Below are positions 61,101 to 64,000 of a DNA stretch of 64,000 nt, one piece after another. Below the pieces are notes generated by a model. It did not search any database. It had not been told where the DNA came from and was given only the letters and a program-made list of their open reading frames with translations. Within the stretch, counting starts at the first letter, position 1, and the number at the start of each line of letters is the position of its first letter. A program made the position numbers and the translations under genes. Source of the stretch: Anoplolepis gracilipes (taxonomy: Eukaryota > Arthropoda > Insecta > Hymenoptera > Formicidae); the NCBI RefSeq assembly GCF_047496725.1, contig NC_132975.1, positions 4,747,501-4,811,500 of the forward strand. The letters run 5' to 3'.

Positions 61101-61901
61101 TTATTTCAGTTTTTTTTTAAATCATAATGATATCATTCGTTATATTTTTGGGCAAAATATAGGGTTTTGATTACTTTCGAGTTAATATACTATAAATTAT
61201 CAAGGGTATCATAAAATTTTTCAATTATTTGCAATTACAATCTGAACAGTTTAAAGAACGATCAGAAAGACAAATATCAGTAGCAATTGGAATTTTGACT
61301 CGCCTAAAGTGAAACGTCTGTCTGTTATCCGGAAAATGGAATATTTGACAAAAGTAAAGGCGGGAAAAGAGTGATAGTGAATTGACATAAACTCGAGGGA
61401 TCTTTGACATAGGAAAAAACGGGTTATGAGAACAATTGCCGGGTAACCGAAAGAAAAGCGTAGTCTTTACCAACGATCGATGGGATCGTTTGCCACGCTG
61501 TCTTTCGCTGTCGATCGCGTGCCACTTTTACCGGAAAAGTCGAAAAATGTCGGCGGCAATGCGTTTTTTAGACGAGCAGATAATGAGAGGTCGGAAAGGG
61601 GATGATGGATGGCTGGAGGAAATGATGCGAAAATGGAAAATTGTGATCGGACAATTCGACGACGCGACGCGATTCGGCGCACTCGAAACTACGAGAGACG
61701 TCGTTTTAATGAAAGCAACCGAATGAAAATGGAAATTGCAATTGTGTTCCACTTCAGTAATTGCAATTATTGCGTTGTCTGTTAATTAACTCGGCATAGT
61801 TTTGATAACGTTTCTAATTAACCGTTATCGCGCGACAGATCTTTGAACTTTCGTATGCGTGAGATATATGTGTAATAGGTCCAATATAATTTCAAGGTGA
61901 A
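58191..61901. other. 3.7 kb with no recognised element
   Basis: AT-rich; a 20-bp unit TTTTATATAGAATATTATTA occurs about three times near 60,780-60,845. Positions 61,240-61,740 are GC-balanced. A 96-codon plus frame (61,436-61,726) there contains FLDEQIMRGRKGDDGWLEEM; it has no recognised family and long frames also exist on the other strand, so it is left uncalled. Confidence 0.35.
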
Positions 61902-62583
61902 ATATATGGGATATTCTTTATTAAGCAGATCACCCGCCGTTCCAAAATTGTATTCGACATAGAGAGATCATCTTGCACATAAAGTTAGTTACAGGCATAA
62001 GCTATCGAAAGCCATGGGGCTTTTTAAAAAATTTAAAATGGCGGATATAAAAGTTCAAAATGTAAAATAATTTACAAATTTTCTTCAGTTTTGCTTCCTA
62101 AGGGTTTCCGAGGATGCTGATTATAAATCTGTCATCAGAAATATTAAATTCAAGATATCTATTGCTTATTATTTTCATTTTCAATACTACTGTAAAGAGT
62201 AGTTGGATGAGAGAAGACACATCAGAAATCAATGCTGTTACATAGACAGTCTCAACCTTGTAAAAATGCAGAGAGCTTTTCTTTCCTTTATTTTGCATTT
62301 TCATGTCCGCCATTTTGAATTTCTAAATTTTACAGCAGGTTGATAATTAGTATCCTCGAAAACCCTTAGTAAGCAAGACTGAAGTAAATTTGTGAACTAT
62401 TTTACATTTTAAACTTTTATGTTCGCCATATTGAATCCACCATTTTGAATTTTTCAAAAGGCCACATGGCTTTCGATAGCTTATGCCTGCAACTAACTTT
62501 GTGTGCAAGATGGTCCTTCTACGATGGTCGAATACAATTTTGGAACGGCGGGTGATCCGCTTGACAAAGAATGCCCCATATAT
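61902..62583. mobile_element. TIR element of about 680 bp
   Basis: The left end ATATATGGGATATTCTTT then AGATCACCCGCCGTTCCAAA is mirrored at the right. Arms pair through GTATTCGAC, AAAGTTAGTTACAGGCATAA and GCTATCGAAAGCCATG, then AATTTTCTTCAG/CTGAAGTAAATTT. A TTCAAAATGGCGGA-like block occurs up to four times. Non-coding. Confidence 0.85.
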
Positions 62584-62781
62584 GTTTTATTTTATGTTAA
62601 TACAACCTTTTCTTGTAAGTTAATATCCAATAGACGTGCGAAAACAGAAAGATAGGTAAGTCAAGATAACAAGCATATCATGTTCACGTCAATAATAAGT
62701 TTCTTTTAAATTTTAAATATATTGCAAAATATACAAAATAATTTAAAAGATATTTTTTTTTAATTAAATTATTTTATATAC

Positions 62782-62997
62782 AAAGTGCGGCGCTAAATTC
62801 AAACAAAATTCGATTTGAAGTTCTCGCTATATTATAACTCAGCCGGATGTGCTATGTGGCTGAGTATATGAACTAATGTATATGAACCCACCAATATAAA
62901 AGTAGTGTTTTGTATGTTTCATATTGGATTTAATATATGCCTTTTTTGAAAAAACTTTTTTTGTCCGGATTCTAATGTCGCATTTTGTATATATTGT
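62782..62997. mobile_element. Short non-autonomous derivative of the 41.5-kb Tc1/mariner element
   Basis: The left 100 bp (GTGCGGCGCTAAATTC, AATTCGATTTGAAGTTCTCG, CCGGATGTGCTATGTGGC) match the 44,733 end; the right 110 bp (CATATTGGATTTAATATATG, AAAAACTTTTTTTGTCCGGA) match the 41,533 end. All coding sequence is gone, so it is a 216-bp MITE of that family. Confidence 0.88.
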
Positions 62998-64000
62998 AAA
63001 ATTATTATATTAAACAATTTAATTGTTTGCTCTTAATCTCTATACATATTTAATCTTTCAGCAGTGGAGAAATAATGAAATTACCATATTGCCGCAAGAT
63101 ATAAGATTGCTTCAAATTTATTCCTGAAGCTGTTTCAAAGTACGATAAACATAAACAGTTTTACGTCGCGTCGCGAAAGCTATCTCACTATCTTCTGAAA
63201 CAACCTTTCGATCTACAATTCAAATTTGTTATATTTGCAATTAAATTGTAACTTCCGCAATATTTAACATCTCGAAGAGTAAAGTCGATGCACCGGCGAG
63301 TAAATCAGAAATGTGCGGAAACGAAGAGGAAAACCAGACGGAAAATTTTGTTTTCTTCCTTATCCGCGAATGTCCATTTCGCGGAATACTTTCCCGTGGG
63401 AACGGTAGCAGGGGGACGATAAAGGCACAAGGAGAACAATTTTAACCCATTTCCTTCCGTTCCTTTTGTCGCTGCAACGTGCACACCGTTGCCTTTCTTC
63501 TTGTTCACCTGAAAGGCATTTTCCACGTGTCGTTTCGCTCGGCCATCCACCACATGGGATTCCGCTTGATTTGCTCGTCTTGATTCAATTAACGATAAGT
63601 TATCCGAGTCTTCTTGCGACATAGTAAAGGAAAAACGTTGCGAGAAATAAAATTGTTTTTGAAATATATGAAATGACGATACGCATATATTGCAATGAAT
63701 TGTTTGCCATATATTTCTTCATTATATTTATTCGATTTTGTAAAAATAGATTGGACTCGAAGAGCCGGACTGTTTTCTGTATTATCGTGAAATTTTTATT
63801 TTCCCCGATCTCACAAAGCATTTATACGAACATGCTCTTCTACTCTGTCTAAATAAAATAGATTTTTGTAAGAGAATTTTAGATTTATATTGTCTTCATC
63901 TTAACATGTGAACATAGTAAAATAAACGTAAAATGAATACTGAAGACTCTACGTAAGAGAGGGCTTGTTGTAATTTCCTATCAGGAAAAGAAAACAGAAC
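62998..64000. other. Unassigned, partly GC-balanced DNA
   Basis: Positions 63,260-63,620 are GC-balanced and contain a 105-codon reverse frame (63,305-63,622) rich in charged residues, with no recognised domain. It may be host sequence of unknown role. No splice-supported exon could be argued. Confidence 0.35.

Overview
The window looks like 64 kb of non-coding nuclear DNA from an insect, most likely a hymenopteran and plausibly an ant. It is AT-rich and full of microsatellites, with many short palindromic DNA transposons and Tc1/mariner, piggyBac-like and Penelope-like debris. The species cannot be settled from sequence alone. I found no intact host gene, no exon chain with convincing coding bias, no rRNA and no canonical tRNA. 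Almost all open reading frames are chance frames through simple repeats or AT-rich DNA. The window is therefore read as an intergenic region or a very large intron shaped by transposons.

The only protein relics that could be recognised are three. (1) A Penelope-like retroelement on the minus strand (about 42.2-44.6 kb) has reverse transcriptase and GIY-YIG endonuclease domains; it is broken by frameshifts and a stop and carries a hammerhead-ribozyme-like motif. It sits inside (2) a Tc1/mariner element (41,533-44,733) whose transposase has lost its catalytic middle. (3) A mariner (55,559-56,373) has lost its first catalytic domain. A tRNA-derived SINE-like unit starts at 57,733.

Layout. 0-10 kb: two foldback elements in tandem (2.4-4.5 kb), a palindromic MITE (5.6-6.1 kb), an AT-hairpin element with a smaller MITE nested in it (6.7-7.3 kb), a four-module foldback (7.8-8.5 kb) and a long CT tract. 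10-22 kb: a 96% identical 195-bp direct duplication around three MITEs, a 1.1-kb foldback inside a MITE (12.8-14.2 kb), a GGGAGAGA array, an ACGC array and a second foldback of the 12.9-kb family with a visible target-site duplication. 22-41 kb: a perfect 150-bp inverted repeat, two palindromes whose unique flanks are mirrored along with a MITE (25.8 and 36.2 kb), a piggyBac-like TTAA element, a TTAA-flanked 1.1-kb element and a solo hammerhead-like relic. 41-53 kb: the nested Tc1/Penelope locus, more MITEs, and second, inverted copies of the TTAA-flanked elements, one holding a retroelement fragment with a 13-bp target-site duplication. 53-64 kb: mostly featureless, with the mariner relic, the SINE and two MITEs.

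Two themes recur. Many unrelated-looking MITE families share an inner block with AGGTCA half-sites, sometimes as a direct repeat around an E-box. Several palindromes also include host flanking DNA in their arms, which points to inverted duplication as well as transposition.
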